From Brevinema_A sp051649245 (GTDB lineage Bacteria; Spirochaetota; Brevinematia; Brevinematales; Brevinemataceae): a stretch of DNA of 64,000 nt. Where the stretch lies: contig JBOFGS010000019.1 in assembly GCA_051649245.1 (NCBI GenBank), positions 372,001 to 436,000 of the forward strand. Direction: 5' to 3'. This document shows positions 7,035-15,901 of this stretch, piece after piece (the stretch's first letter is position 1; each line of letters opens with the position of its first letter). A program made the position numbers and the translations under genes. The notes below the pieces were generated by a model that saw nothing but the letters and a program-made list of their open reading frames with translations, was not told where the DNA came from and did no database searches.

Positions 7035-8000
7035 ATGGCGCACAGAGAATTACTGAAAAATTTAATTCTTCCCTATGAATTAAAGTATGAGCATAGTACA
7101 TATAATAATAATTATGGGAAATTTTATATTTACCCTTTTGATAAAGGGGTAGGTGTTACAATAGCAAATTCGCTTCGAAGGACTCTTTTGAGTGCTATTC
7201 CAGGATATGCTTTTACTTCTGTAAAAATCGAAGGTGTCCATCATGAATTTGATTTTATTGAGGGCGTGAAAGAAGATATTACTGATATTACATTAGCTCT
7301 TAAAAAAGTCAGATTATTTCTCAATGATCAATCTAATAAGAAAAAAATTCACATTGAAAAGAAAGGCCCTGGATATTTAACTGCAGCTGATTTTATGGTA
7401 GATGCTACTGTTGAAATCGCAAATCCTGATCTTATTATTTTAACACTTGGTGAAAAAGCTCATGTTGTGATGGATTTAGATATCGAATTTGGTAGAGGTT
7501 ATCGTTCTGCGGAAGATGCTCTTGCTCAAGTTGATGAAATATCTGTTATTCCTATTGATGCTATCTTTTCACCTATTGACCGTGTTAATTTTTTAATTGA
7601 AGAACATCGTGTTGGTGAAAAAACAGATTGTGAAAAAATCGTCTTAGAAGTATGGAGTGGTGGGATCATCAATCCAGCAGATGCTGTTGCTGATGCTTCT
7701 TTTATTCTTAAAAGCTATTTTTCAATGTTCATGAATTTTGAACCGGTTGAAGAAGTTACAATGCCAGGGGTATCTGATTCTCTTTCAGCTGAAGATGCTG
7801 TTTTAATGAGAACTGTTGAAAGTTTAGATCTTTCTGTTCGTTCATTGAATTGTTTACAAAGTGAAAATATTGCAACTATTGGTCAATTACTCTCTTATTC
7901 AAGAGACGAACTGATGAAAATTAAGAATTTTGGTAGAAAATCACTTACTGAAATTGGTGAAAAACTTGTAGAATTTAATTTATCTATTAAAGAAGATTAA
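7035..8000 (+). CDS. rpoA: DNA-directed RNA polymerase subunit alpha
   Basis: The alpha subunit nucleates RNA polymerase assembly and its C-terminal domain contacts UP elements and activators. It is 321 residues, normal length. The N-terminal domain (about 1-235) includes PFDKGVGVTIANSLRRTLLSAIPGYA. The C-terminal domain (about 255-321) has the two helix-hairpin-helix elements SLDLSVRSLNCLQSENIATIGQLL and ELMKIKNFGRKSLTEIGEKL. It follows rpsK directly and precedes rplQ by 52 bases. Confidence 0.98.
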   Translation: MAHRELLKNLILPYELKYEHSTYNNNYGKFYIYPFDKGVGVTIANSLRRTLLSAIPGYAFTSVKIEGVHHEFDFIEGVKEDITDITLALKKVRLFLNDQSNKKKIHIEKKGPGYLTAADFMVDATVEIANPDLIILTLGEKAHVVMDLDIEFGRGYRSAEDALAQVDEISVIPIDAIFSPIDRVNFLIEEHRVGEKTDCEKIVLEVWSGGIINPADAVADASFILKSYFSMFMNFEPVEEVTMPGVSDSLSAEDAVLMRTVESLDLSVRSLNCLQSENIATIGQLLSYSRDELMKIKNFGRKSLTEIGEKLVEFNLSIKED

Positions 8001-8052
8001 ATCTTCTTAACCTAGAACATTAGGTTATTAAAACTATCCAAGGAGCTGTTGA

Positions 8053-8412
8053 ATGCGTCACGGAAAGAAAGTTGCAAAACTTAGCCGCACAAGAAGTGCT
8101 CGTAGTGCTCTTTTTAGAAATCTCGCTCAATCTTTATTCAAATATGAAAGCGTAAAAACTACTCTTACAAAAGCTAAAGCATTACGTCCTTATGTGGAAA
8201 AAATTATTACAAAAGCAAAAGTTAATGATCTGCATCATAGAAGATTGATTCTTTCAAAGATCTATGATAAAAGTATTGTCGCTAAATTATTTGATGATAT
8301 TGCTCCTCGTTTTACAGAAAGAAATGGTGGATATCTTCGTATTTCTAAATTAGGTCAACGTCAGACAGATGGTGCTGAAATGGCAATTATTGAATTTGTA
8401 GAAAATGAATAA
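8053..8412 (+). CDS. rplQ: 50S ribosomal protein L17
   Basis: bL17 lies near the peptide exit tunnel. The 119-residue product begins MRHGKKVAKLSRTRSARSALFRNLAQSLF, typical of the family. AAGGAGCTG is the ribosome-binding site. It is the last gene of the long ribosomal operon and is followed by a strong terminator. Confidence 0.97.
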   Translation: MRHGKKVAKLSRTRSARSALFRNLAQSLFKYESVKTTLTKAKALRPYVEKIITKAKVNDLHHRRLILSKIYDKSIVAKLFDDIAPRFTERNGGYLRISKLGQRQTDGAEMAIIEFVENE

Positions 8413-8430
8413 TCTAATACATAACACTAA

Positions 8431-8457
8431 AATCCCTCTTCATGAGGGATTTTTTGT
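8431..8457 (+). terminator. Rho-independent terminator of the spc/alpha operon
   Basis: Stem AATCCCTC/GAGGGATT (8431-8438 and 8444-8451) with a 5-base loop, followed by a T-run. It lies 18 bases after the rplQ stop and ends the ribosomal operon. Confidence 0.93.
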
Positions 8458-8475
8458 TTGTTTTGAGTATGATTC

Positions 8476-8504
8476 TTTACTATTTATGTTATTTGTGATA
8501 TAAT
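8476..8504 (+). promoter_or_regulatory. Probable sigma-70 promoter for gatB-coaX-amidase genes
   Basis: TTTACT at 8476-8481, a 17-base spacer, and a perfect TATAAT at 8499-8504. It lies just after the ribosomal-operon terminator and about 30 bases upstream of gatB. Confidence 0.65.
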
Positions 8505-8540
8505 AAAAAGTAACTAAATTTACATACCAAGGAGTATTTC

Positions 8541-9980
8541 ATGAGCTATGAAGCTGTGATCGGATTGGAAGTCCATGTACAATTAAATACAAATACTAAA
8601 ATTTTTTGTTCTTGTCCTCTAACTTTTGGTTCAGAGCCTAATACAGCTGTGTGTTCTGTTTGTCTTGGATATCCTGGAACATTACCTGTTTTAAATAAAA
8701 TGGCTCTGCATAAAGCTATTTTGACAGGTCTTGCGTTGCATTCCAATGTAAATTTATTTTCACAATTTGATAGAAAAAATTATTTTTATCCTGATTTGCC
8801 AAAAGGCTACCAAATTACTCAAAATTATTTTCCAATCCTTACAGGTGGTTATATTGCTATTCATCTTTCCGATGAAACGCAAAAAAATATTCGTATCCAT
8901 CACACACATTTAGAAGAAGATGCTGGTAAACTAATACACAATGATTATGAAGATTTTAGTAGAGTTGACTTAAATCGTGCAGGTACTCCTCTCTTGGAAA
9001 TAGTATCTGAGCCAGACATACGTTCTTCTGAAGAGGCGTATTTTTATCTGCGAGAACTCCGCACGTTAATGAAATATATTGATGTCAGCGATGTCAATTT
9101 AGAAGAAGGTTCTCTTCGTTGTGATGCAAATATTTCTGTCCGTAAAAAAGGTGCTGTTGAGTTTGGTACTAAAGTCGAAGTGAAGAATATTAACTCATTT
9201 AATGGTGTTCGTAAGGCTATTGACTATGAAATCGAACGACAAATTGGTGTTTTGGAAACAGGTGGAACGATTGAGCAAGAAACCAGACTTTATGATGCAA
9301 ATAAAAATATTACGTCAAGTATGCGTTCTAAAGCAACAGCCGCTGATTATCGATATTTCCCAGATCCTGATCTTCCCCCCATCAATATTTCACAAGAACT
9401 GATTGATAGTATTAAAAAAACATTGCCTGAACGTCCTTTTGAAAAAAGAATGCGTTACCATGAGATCTTAGGATTACCTTTAAAAGATTGTATTGTCTTA
9501 ACTGATGATGTTCAAATTGCATCCTACTTTGAAGAAACAATAACACATACTTCTCAAGAAACTAAAAAAGTAGCCAATTGGATCTTGACAGAGGTCATGA
9601 GCAGAATGAATGAACACAAAATGTCTGCAGAAGAATTTGCTCAAAAAATATCTCCTGAATACACAGCAGAATTATTACAACTTGTAAAAGATAGTATCAT
9701 TAGTGGTAAAATAGCCAAAGAATTATTTGATGATATGTTTGAAACAGGCAAAAAAGCTTCTGTTTTAGTGGAAGAAAAAGGATTAAAACAAGTGACCAAT
9801 ACAAGTGAACTTGAAATGATCGCTGATAAAATCATTGCAGATAATCCTAATCAGGTTGAACAATATAAATCAGGAAAAGATAAACTATTTGGATTTTTTG
9901 TGGGTCAACTAATGAAGGCAACACAAGGGCAAGCTAATCCTGAATTGGCAAATAAAATCTTTAAAGACAAGTTAGGTTAA
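8541..9980 (+). CDS. gatB: Aspartyl/glutamyl-tRNA amidotransferase subunit B
   Basis: GatB is the kinase/transamidation subunit of GatCAB, which converts Glu-tRNAGln (and Asp-tRNAAsn) to Gln-tRNAGln (Asn-tRNAAsn). It is 479 residues, normal length. It begins YEAVIGLEVHVQLNTNTKIFC and holds the zinc-site cysteines in CSCPLTF...CSVCLG. DLNRAGTPLLEIVSEPDIRS and the C-terminal YqeY-like tail domain are present. gatA and gatC are not nearby. AAGGAG lies upstream. coaX follows after one base. Confidence 0.97.
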   Translation: MSYEAVIGLEVHVQLNTNTKIFCSCPLTFGSEPNTAVCSVCLGYPGTLPVLNKMALHKAILTGLALHSNVNLFSQFDRKNYFYPDLPKGYQITQNYFPILTGGYIAIHLSDETQKNIRIHHTHLEEDAGKLIHNDYEDFSRVDLNRAGTPLLEIVSEPDIRSSEEAYFYLRELRTLMKYIDVSDVNLEEGSLRCDANISVRKKGAVEFGTKVEVKNINSFNGVRKAIDYEIERQIGVLETGGTIEQETRLYDANKNITSSMRSKATAADYRYFPDPDLPPINISQELIDSIKKTLPERPFEKRMRYHEILGLPLKDCIVLTDDVQIASYFEETITHTSQETKKVANWILTEVMSRMNEHKMSAEEFAQKISPEYTAELLQLVKDSIISGKIAKELFDDMFETGKKASVLVEEKGLKQVTNTSELEMIADKIIADNPNQVEQYKSGKDKLFGFFVGQLMKATQGQANPELANKIFKDKLG

Positions 9981-9981
9981 G

Positions 9982-10806
9982 ATGCTTATTGCTATTGATA
10001 TTGGAAATACTAACACAAAATTTGTTTTTTTCGATAGTCAGGCAACAATTGTCAACAAATATATTATCCAAACATCTGCACTTTGGACACCTAACGCTTG
10101 GAAAGAAAAATTTGATCAATTAATTGCCCAAAATCCTCTATTTTCTGATGCAAAAATCACAATTTCTTGTGTAAACTGGAAAACATTTCTTGTATTACGT
10201 GTTGTTTTTGGTTGTGATCATGAAGATTGTTTTGATATTGATTTACCTTTTGATCCAAAACTTCTAGAATTAGAGAAACATATTCCTATTGTTTTAGAAC
10301 AAAACATTCCTGTGGATTTATCACATACAATAGGACTTTCCGGATCAGATCGAATCTTGGCAGCTTATGCAACATATCAAAAATATAAACAATCTACTGT
10401 TGTTGTTAGTCTGGGAACTGCCACTACCATCGATCTTATTACTGAAAAAGGTGTTTATTTTGCGGGGCCTATTGTTCCAGGTATGGAAACTTCTTATCAA
10501 GGCTTGATTTATCAAGCACCACATTTGCCTAGCTTAGAATCACTACCTAAAGATCAGCATCACGTTTTATGTCAAGGTATTTTACAATCATTGTCTACAG
10601 GACTTTTTTTTGCTCACAGTGCTGTTATCGAGTCAATTTATCATAAACAAATACATGAGGCACAGCTCACAGAAACAGTTGGATTGTTAATAACAGGTGG
10701 TAACGCACCTATTATTAGTCCTTATATTTCTGTGCCACATATCATTGAAGAGGATATGGTGGCTTATGGTTTATTTTTATTATCCATGTCAGAACATATT
10801 AACTAA
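9982..10806 (+). CDS. coaX: Type III pantothenate kinase
   Basis: CoaX phosphorylates pantothenate, the first step of coenzyme A synthesis. It is an ASKHA-fold enzyme with a phosphate-binding motif DIGNTNTKF at the N-terminus, GSDRILAAYATYQKY in the middle and VSLGTATTIDLI after it. It is 274 residues, near the usual 255-265. It begins one base after the gatB stop, so it is co-transcribed. Confidence 0.93.
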   Translation: MLIAIDIGNTNTKFVFFDSQATIVNKYIIQTSALWTPNAWKEKFDQLIAQNPLFSDAKITISCVNWKTFLVLRVVFGCDHEDCFDIDLPFDPKLLELEKHIPIVLEQNIPVDLSHTIGLSGSDRILAAYATYQKYKQSTVVVSLGTATTIDLITEKGVYFAGPIVPGMETSYQGLIYQAPHLPSLESLPKDQHHVLCQGILQSLSTGLFFAHSAVIESIYHKQIHEAQLTETVGLLITGGNAPIISPYISVPHIIEEDMVAYGLFLLSMSEHIN

Positions 10807-10821
10807 ATAAAGGAAAATACG

Positions 10822-11790
10822 ATGCAATTTTTCACACATATCCTTTTTTGTTTCTTGCTTATGAGTCATATTTTTGCTGCAAATGAAACATTTATTAATC
10901 CTGCAACATACACAAATAATCCTACAAATCTTGATGTTCGTCAACAAGACGCACAAAATTTTGTTAATCTTCAAGATCAGATTAATGAACAAAAACAAAT
11001 CCAACAACTTTCCAATACTGATATTCACTCTACAAAAACTCAAGAAATAGCAACTGTTCTTCCACAACAAAATAACCATGAATTTATTCCTATTGATGCT
11101 GTTGTCTTAGATGCCGGTCATGGTGGCAAAGATCCTGGTGGGATCAGTAATGGGATTGAAGAAAAACGTTTAGTTTTCACAATCCTTAAAAAAGCACATA
11201 GCTTGTTCAGAAAAACAAATAAAAGTATTAAAGTTTATGTTACGAGAAAAAATGATCAATTTATTTCACTAGAAGATAGAGTATCAAAAACAGCTCGTTG
11301 GTCCACGAAAAAAAATGTCCTGTTTGTCAGTATTCATGGTAATATTGCCTATAATGGACGTGTTGAAGGATTAGAGATTTATACTCTTTCTGATAAAGCT
11401 AGTGATCCTGAGGCTCTCGCAACAGAAAGAATAGAAAATGCCGGATTTTCTTCTGAAGATATCGAACAAACCGATTCGTTATATTCAATTTTAGCGGATT
11501 TGATTCGTGATAGCACCAGAAAACAATCAGAATGGCTTGCAAAATATGTCTACGAGGACATGCTGGCATCTTCTCAGGGATATGGACGTGGACTCAAGCG
11601 AGCAAATTTCTTTGTTTTAAAATATAATACCGTACCTTCCATATTAATTGAAGTTGGTTATATGTCCAATCCCACAGAAGCAACGAAACTTAAAACTGAA
11701 GATTATCAAAATAAATTGGCAATTGGAATTTTTAAAGGAGTGTCTCGTTATATCAATGAATATAACAGAACAGAAGGATTCACGAAATGA
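10822..11790 (+). CDS. Exported N-acetylmuramoyl-L-alanine amidase
   Basis: This zinc amidase cleaves the bond between N-acetylmuramic acid and the stem peptide in the periplasm. A signal peptide (MQFFTHILFCFLLMSHIFA) leads into a Gln/Asn-rich linker, then the Amidase_3 domain from about residue 91. The first zinc ligand is H100 in DAGHGGKDPGG, a second His is in VSIHGN, and the catalytic Glu is in the C-terminal ILIEVGYMSNP. There is no AMIN domain. The stop overlaps the next gene as ATGA. Confidence 0.9.
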   Translation: MQFFTHILFCFLLMSHIFAANETFINPATYTNNPTNLDVRQQDAQNFVNLQDQINEQKQIQQLSNTDIHSTKTQEIATVLPQQNNHEFIPIDAVVLDAGHGGKDPGGISNGIEEKRLVFTILKKAHSLFRKTNKSIKVYVTRKNDQFISLEDRVSKTARWSTKKNVLFVSIHGNIAYNGRVEGLEIYTLSDKASDPEALATERIENAGFSSEDIEQTDSLYSILADLIRDSTRKQSEWLAKYVYEDMLASSQGYGRGLKRANFFVLKYNTVPSILIEVGYMSNPTEATKLKTEDYQNKLAIGIFKGVSRYINEYNRTEGFTK

Positions 11791-12314
11791 TATTCTTATT
11801 CTCTCAAAAATTACTTCATGTCTACCAACAGTATCGTAAGTATATACATATGATTTTTTTATTGGTTGCATTGTTGCTTGTTTTTTCTATCGTCTCTTTT
11901 TTTTCATTACTTACAAAAACATTCTATTATATTAATAAAGACAATCAAACACCAATAACAGAGTATCGAAAAGTGGCACGAATAAAAGAATATAGTAATA
12001 TTGAAAATATATTGCGAACCTACCTTAATGGATCTCTTGATTACAAAGGATATATTCCTTTTATGAATTTGTCTCATTTGATTTCTGTTAGTTACGATTT
12101 AAAGAAAAAAGTATTAGTTTTAAATTGGGATACTTATTTTCTCTCTATAATAAATAATAAGTATTTTGATTCAGATATCTATTATTTGCTAAAAACAATA
12201 AAAAAAAATACCCATTTTCATAAAGTATATTTCTTAGTGAATAATCATACAGTTGATATAGCTTGGCGTCATTATAATTTATCATCAGGTATTGTGTTAA
12301 AAGAGATAGAGTAA
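11787..12314 (+). CDS. Membrane-anchored GerMN-domain-like protein
   Basis: The 175-residue protein has one N-terminal membrane helix (about residues 20-47, MIFLLVALLLVFSIVSFFSLL) and an external domain. The segment NIENILRTYLNGSLDYKGYIPF...VLNWDTYFLS resembles the GerMN (spore germination/sporulation) domain. This domain is also found in non-sporulating bacteria next to cell-wall amidases. It is translationally coupled to the amidase (ATGA overlap), so a role in cell-wall turnover or amidase control is likely. The domain call is from pattern only. Confidence 0.6.
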   Translation: MIFLFSQKLLHVYQQYRKYIHMIFLLVALLLVFSIVSFFSLLTKTFYYINKDNQTPITEYRKVARIKEYSNIENILRTYLNGSLDYKGYIPFMNLSHLISVSYDLKKKVLVLNWDTYFLSIINNKYFDSDIYYLLKTIKKNTHFHKVYFLVNNHTVDIAWRHYNLSSGIVLKEIE

Positions 12315-12327
12315 TCTATCTCTTTTT
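12300..12327 (+). terminator. Rho-independent terminator after the GerMN gene
   Basis: Perfect 10-bp stem AAAGAGATAG/CTATCTCTTT with a 6-base loop overlapping the stop codon, followed by T-rich sequence. It ends the gatB-coaX-amidase-GerMN transcription unit. Confidence 0.85.
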
Positions 12328-12471
12328 ATCTAGATAAAATCTTTGCTTAATCCAAACAATTAACATATATTTTAAAAGAAATATAAAATAAAATAAAAAA
12401 CAGACAGAAAACATTCAACTTTTACCCTATCATAATCCGAAAAAATAATTGTTCATGAAAACATTTTTTTC

Positions 12472-12500
12472 TTGACAATAGACTAAAAAAATAGCAAAAT
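12472..12500 (+). promoter_or_regulatory. Probable flaA promoter
   Basis: Perfect TTGACA at 12472-12477, a 17-base spacer, and a weak CAAAAT at 12495-12500. This would give a leader of about 58 bases. The -10 is poor, and TATGAT at 12525-12530 is a possible alternative without a good -35. I see no flagellar sigma-28 motif. Confidence 0.45.
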
Positions 12501-12564
12501 AGAGTAATAATTATATTTATTTGGTATGATATTATAACATGAAAATTTCCTAAGGAGAGGACTT

Positions 12565-13596
12565 ATGAGACAAGGAAGAGTATTTTTATCTTTATTGTTC
12601 GTACTTGGTGTTGTTGCACCCGTCGGTGCTATAGAGCATAGCTTGATAGACTTTACAACCTACAATGATAATATTGCACAGGTTGTTCAAAAAGATCAAG
12701 AACTTTATAATCAAATGATGACAGATACGCCAGAATTAGATATTCGTAACAATGGATGGCCTGATTTTTCATTTGAAGCGAGCGATTGGAATATTGATAA
12801 TTGGAGAATCACTTTAAATTCATCATCTACTACGGTGAAAAATCAGAAAAACTCCGTACCTAAAAATGCCCCAAGTAAGCAGTACGGTAATGTTTTGGGT
12901 GTACGTTTACAATTCCACCCATGGGAAAATTCATTTTGGGCAAAAATTTCTTTCCCTTACTTCTTATCACCAACCTATTTGAATGGTAAATTTATTTCTT
13001 TAGATGACGCTAATCAAAATAATGGCTTAGCTGTTGGGGTTATTGCAAATGTTGGTCAAATTAAGAATGTTAAATCATGGGTTTATGGTTTAAATTATGA
13101 CTATACTTATGGTGTACGAATTTTAAATTCTGTAAACCAATTGCTTGAATTTGGTATGGGAAGCATGCTTCATGAAGGTTGGAGAAGACTCGAGTGGATT
13201 AATCCTTATTATGTTGAAGATCCAAAATTATGGGATTATAAAAAATCTCCTCTTTATCCACTATCTATTCCTTATATTAAGTTTGATTCTATTGCTTTCT
13301 ATAAAAAAGAAGGTATTAGAGATCCTAACTTTATTGGATATGTTAAAGATATTACTATTGATTATGATTTTGCTGTTGTTGCTGAAGAACGTGATATTGA
13401 TGATGAAGCTATTTGGCAAATATTATCTAAAAAAGCAATTGAAGATAGAATTACCGTTTCAAAACGTATCGCTGAAGAATTAACAACACGAAAAACTTTG
13501 ACAAAATTAAAAGATGCTAATGATGAAGCAACTGCAACACAAAACAATAATAACAACAATGCACAACAACAAAATGCAGAACCAGCAGCTCAATAA
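12565..13596 (+). CDS. flaA: Flagellar filament outer layer (sheath) protein FlaA family
   Basis: FlaA proteins coat the periplasmic flagella of spirochaetes and stiffen the filament. The 343-residue product has a signal peptide (MRQGRVFLSLLFVLGVVAPVGA). The central part is FlaA-like: WENSFWAKISFPYFLSPTYL, then VKSWVYGLNYDYTYGVRILN, then GWRRLEWINPYYVED. It ends with the FlaA-family-like block YIKFDSIAFYKKEG...DFAVVAEERDIDDEAIWQIL. The last 30 residues are an unusual Asn/Gln/Ala-rich tail. AAGGAGAGG precedes the ATG. It is monocistronic between a promoter and a strong terminator, consistent with high expression. The family assignment is by recalled motif similarity. Confidence 0.82.
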   Translation: MRQGRVFLSLLFVLGVVAPVGAIEHSLIDFTTYNDNIAQVVQKDQELYNQMMTDTPELDIRNNGWPDFSFEASDWNIDNWRITLNSSSTTVKNQKNSVPKNAPSKQYGNVLGVRLQFHPWENSFWAKISFPYFLSPTYLNGKFISLDDANQNNGLAVGVIANVGQIKNVKSWVYGLNYDYTYGVRILNSVNQLLEFGMGSMLHEGWRRLEWINPYYVEDPKLWDYKKSPLYPLSIPYIKFDSIAFYKKEGIRDPNFIGYVKDITIDYDFAVVAEERDIDDEAIWQILSKKAIEDRITVSKRIAEELTTRKTLTKLKDANDEATATQNNNNNNAQQQNAEPAAQ

Positions 13597-13614
13597 AATT
13601 ATCAAAGATTAAAT

Positions 13615-13647
13615 AAAAAAGAGACATATTTATTATGTCTCTTTTTT
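13615..13647. terminator. Bidirectional terminator between flaA and the peptidase gene
   Basis: Perfect 14-bp inverted repeat (13615-13628 with 13634-13647) made of an A6 run, GAGACATA and its complement, loop of 5. The T6/A6 flanks allow termination in both directions between convergent genes. Confidence 0.92.
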
Positions 13648-13654
13648 ATTTCTT

Positions 13655-15517
13655 TTATAGCAATGTTTTGATATCATCTATTTTTCCTGTCGTCTCTATC
13701 TCAATGATAACAAATGATATATTTTTGTTATTCTCATCTTGTAAAAAAGCTGAAATATAATATTTCTTATTATCAAATATAGTTTGATCCCATTTCCATT
13801 TGAATTTACGAAACTGTTGAAGAATCTTTAGATGTTTGTCTGAAATATCCCATTGATCAAATACCTGAGCGTTTAATTGATTGATCATCTTTATTCCGAT
13901 ATCATTATCTGTTATATATATATTATCACTTAAATCTGTTTCTAATAAATCTAATGAAGATTGAATGAAAATCTCATCAATATTTCCGATAATATTTGTT
14001 TCCCAGAGTGTATGATGTGGAATACAAATACGAATAGAATTTGTTGATTTATTTGTATTTACTAGAAATAAAGATCCGTGCCATGTACTTTCAAGATTAT
14101 GCGAAATATCAATAGAGTTATTTTGTACAGGAATAGAAATAGTTCTTTTTTTATTCGTAATAATCACATTAAAGTTAGTGATATCGACTTTTAAAGAAAC
14201 ATTAAAAGAGGCAGTATTTGTATTACTTAAAATAGCTAAATGACTAGGATTGCTTTTATTTGTTTGAAGTTCATCAAATTGGATAATTGTGTTGATAATA
14301 TCTTGTTTTGACATTTCAACAAAACGATATTTTTCTACCAACGTATCTGTTAATTTAAAACTATCAATATGATAATTATTTAAAGCAGCAAATAATTTAC
14401 TCGTTTCTAGAATAAAATAAGACAATGTTTCATTTTTTGTTGGGGTGAGTAACATATTTTGCAAAAGAAAACGGCTTCGTCTATATATTTTCTGTGCCCA
14501 AGAAGGCTCTATTTTGTGAATTAAGTCCCATGTAAGATATTGAGTGAAGCTTTCCAAAAATAATCCATCTTCTTTTGAGTATGTTATTTGTCCTGGAAAA
14601 TAACTATGGTATAGTTCATGAATCATTGTTTCAATGATTCGCTGATTGATTGATCCGGACTCAAAGAATAAGGAGTTTGGATCAATAAGATATTGGTCAA
14701 GCATTTTTTTATCGAGTAAGAATAAATTACCTAAAAATTCCCCATCAGCAGCTACTGTTTCTAAGCTGATATCACTAGGAAAAATATGGATTTCGCTTAA
14801 AGGAAATTCCTTATGCTCTGTAATAAGTAAATCCCAAAAAGGTTTTAATTCTTTAAACAAAAATTCTGAAAATTCATTATTTGTGGTATAGATATTCAAA
14901 AATTTTTGTGTTTTACGAGGTTGATCTGTAATAATAAGGGACATACTTGGAGAGAGTTTTGGTAATTCATTCTTCCAAGTACTCAGACGAGTATTAATGA
15001 TAACAGCATCATTATGGAGTTGACTCCCTAAAATACTATAAAGTTCTTTTGGTGTTTCAATAGTAATTTCAGAGCTAACATCATGATCATTATTAGGATA
15101 AGGAAACCATAGTTTTCTTGAGTCAAGAAAAACATAATTCGAGCTGATGATAAACCTTGGATCACTGTTTTGTTCAAGTAATGAAAATTTGATAAATACT
15201 GATGATCTAGTATGAGGTTTAAGTGGTTTTGGCAATTTAATGCTAATAGCTCGAAAAGAAGTGCCGTTTTGTATGGAAATAGGTGCTTCTTGTCCATCTT
15301 GTTGTATAGACAAAACGTTGACAGAATGATTCACAAAGACTGTCCATGAATTTTGGTCTGTATCTGAATTGTTTTTAAGAGTGTACCAAAAATCTCCCAT
15401 TAATTCAGTATTTTTAAAAATCAACGTACCTTTAATCGATAGTGTATCATATTCTATGAATCCAAAGTTTGGAAGAGGGAGTAGTGTTAACAATGCAAAA
15501 AGAAAAATCATCATCAT
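13655..15517 (-). CDS. Exported M1-like (gluzincin) metallopeptidase
   Basis: The 620-residue protein starts with a hydrophobic signal segment (MMMIFLFALLTLLPLPNFGF). It has a beta-rich N-terminal region like M1 aminopeptidases. The zinc motif HELYH is at residues 300-304, followed by the third ligand E322 in FLESFTQYL. This is HExxH-x17-E, one residue shorter than the usual x18. The substrate is unknown, and a periplasmic peptidase is the likely role. It lies 3 bases after the ParB-like gene and is the last gene of the minus-strand operon with the ABC exporter. It lacks the GxMEN motif I would expect in true aminopeptidases, so it may be an M1-like relative of changed specificity. Confidence 0.7.
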   Translation of the reverse strand: MMMIFLFALLTLLPLPNFGFIEYDTLSIKGTLIFKNTELMGDFWYTLKNNSDTDQNSWTVFVNHSVNVLSIQQDGQEAPISIQNGTSFRAISIKLPKPLKPHTRSSVFIKFSLLEQNSDPRFIISSNYVFLDSRKLWFPYPNNDHDVSSEITIETPKELYSILGSQLHNDAVIINTRLSTWKNELPKLSPSMSLIITDQPRKTQKFLNIYTTNNEFSEFLFKELKPFWDLLITEHKEFPLSEIHIFPSDISLETVAADGEFLGNLFLLDKKMLDQYLIDPNSLFFESGSINQRIIETMIHELYHSYFPGQITYSKEDGLFLESFTQYLTWDLIHKIEPSWAQKIYRRSRFLLQNMLLTPTKNETLSYFILETSKLFAALNNYHIDSFKLTDTLVEKYRFVEMSKQDIINTIIQFDELQTNKSNPSHLAILSNTNTASFNVSLKVDITNFNVIITNKKRTISIPVQNNSIDISHNLESTWHGSLFLVNTNKSTNSIRICIPHHTLWETNIIGNIDEIFIQSSLDLLETDLSDNIYITDNDIGIKMINQLNAQVFDQWDISDKHLKILQQFRKFKWKWDQTIFDNKKYYISAFLQDENNKNISFVIIEIETTGKIDDIKTLL

Positions 15518-15520
15518 TCC

Positions 15521-15901
15521 TTATTTTTTGGGACGTATTTTTCTTATTAAATTTCTCAAAAAGTAATAGATTTTATGGAAAATATTTTTATCTCGAGATT
15601 CTAAATATTGTTGATAACCATGAGAGAGTTCTGTGATTTCAAAGTCTTTTTTTGTGGTGTTTTCTTCCAATTCAAGATCAACAGATTCTGAGGGGGAAAG
15701 ATCTTTGACAATAACCTCAATTTCTGTCCAACCTAAAAGCTTTGCTGATTCTAAGCGACGCTCACCTGCAATTAATCTATTTTTTGAATCGACAATAATC
15801 GGCGAAATAAGACCATACTTTTCCATGCTCTTCATTAATGGCTCTAAATCACCTAATGTTTTTCGTATTCTGTTCTTTACAATAATATCTTTTATTTTCA
15901 T
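15521..15901 (-). CDS. Small ParB/sulfiredoxin-fold protein
   Basis: The 126-residue product (start chosen at 15901) is a lone ParB N-terminal-like domain. It contains DLEPLMKSMEKYGLISPIIVDSKNRLIAGERRLESAKLLGWTEIEVIV, with the ParB box GERR that binds nucleotide (CTP in ParB, ATP in relatives). It has no HTH DNA-binding domain. The C-terminus is a short basic helix (RNLIRKIRPKK) that could bind membrane or nucleic acid. The ATG overlaps the stop of the ABC exporter gene as ATGA, so a longer in-frame start inside that gene (15928) is less likely. Function is unknown; the position ties it to the exporter and peptidase. Confidence 0.8.
   Translation of the reverse strand: MKIKDIIVKNRIRKTLGDLEPLMKSMEKYGLISPIIVDSKNRLIAGERRLESAKLLGWTEIEVIVKDLSPSESVDLELEENTTKKDFEITELSHGYQQYLESRDKNIFHKIYYFLRNLIRKIRPKK

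Noticed and set aside
13530..13596. AAC/CAA repeats at the end of flaA as a phase-variable tract
   Set aside because: The tract is irregular and in codon units. No homopolymer or clean repeat long enough to slip is present.
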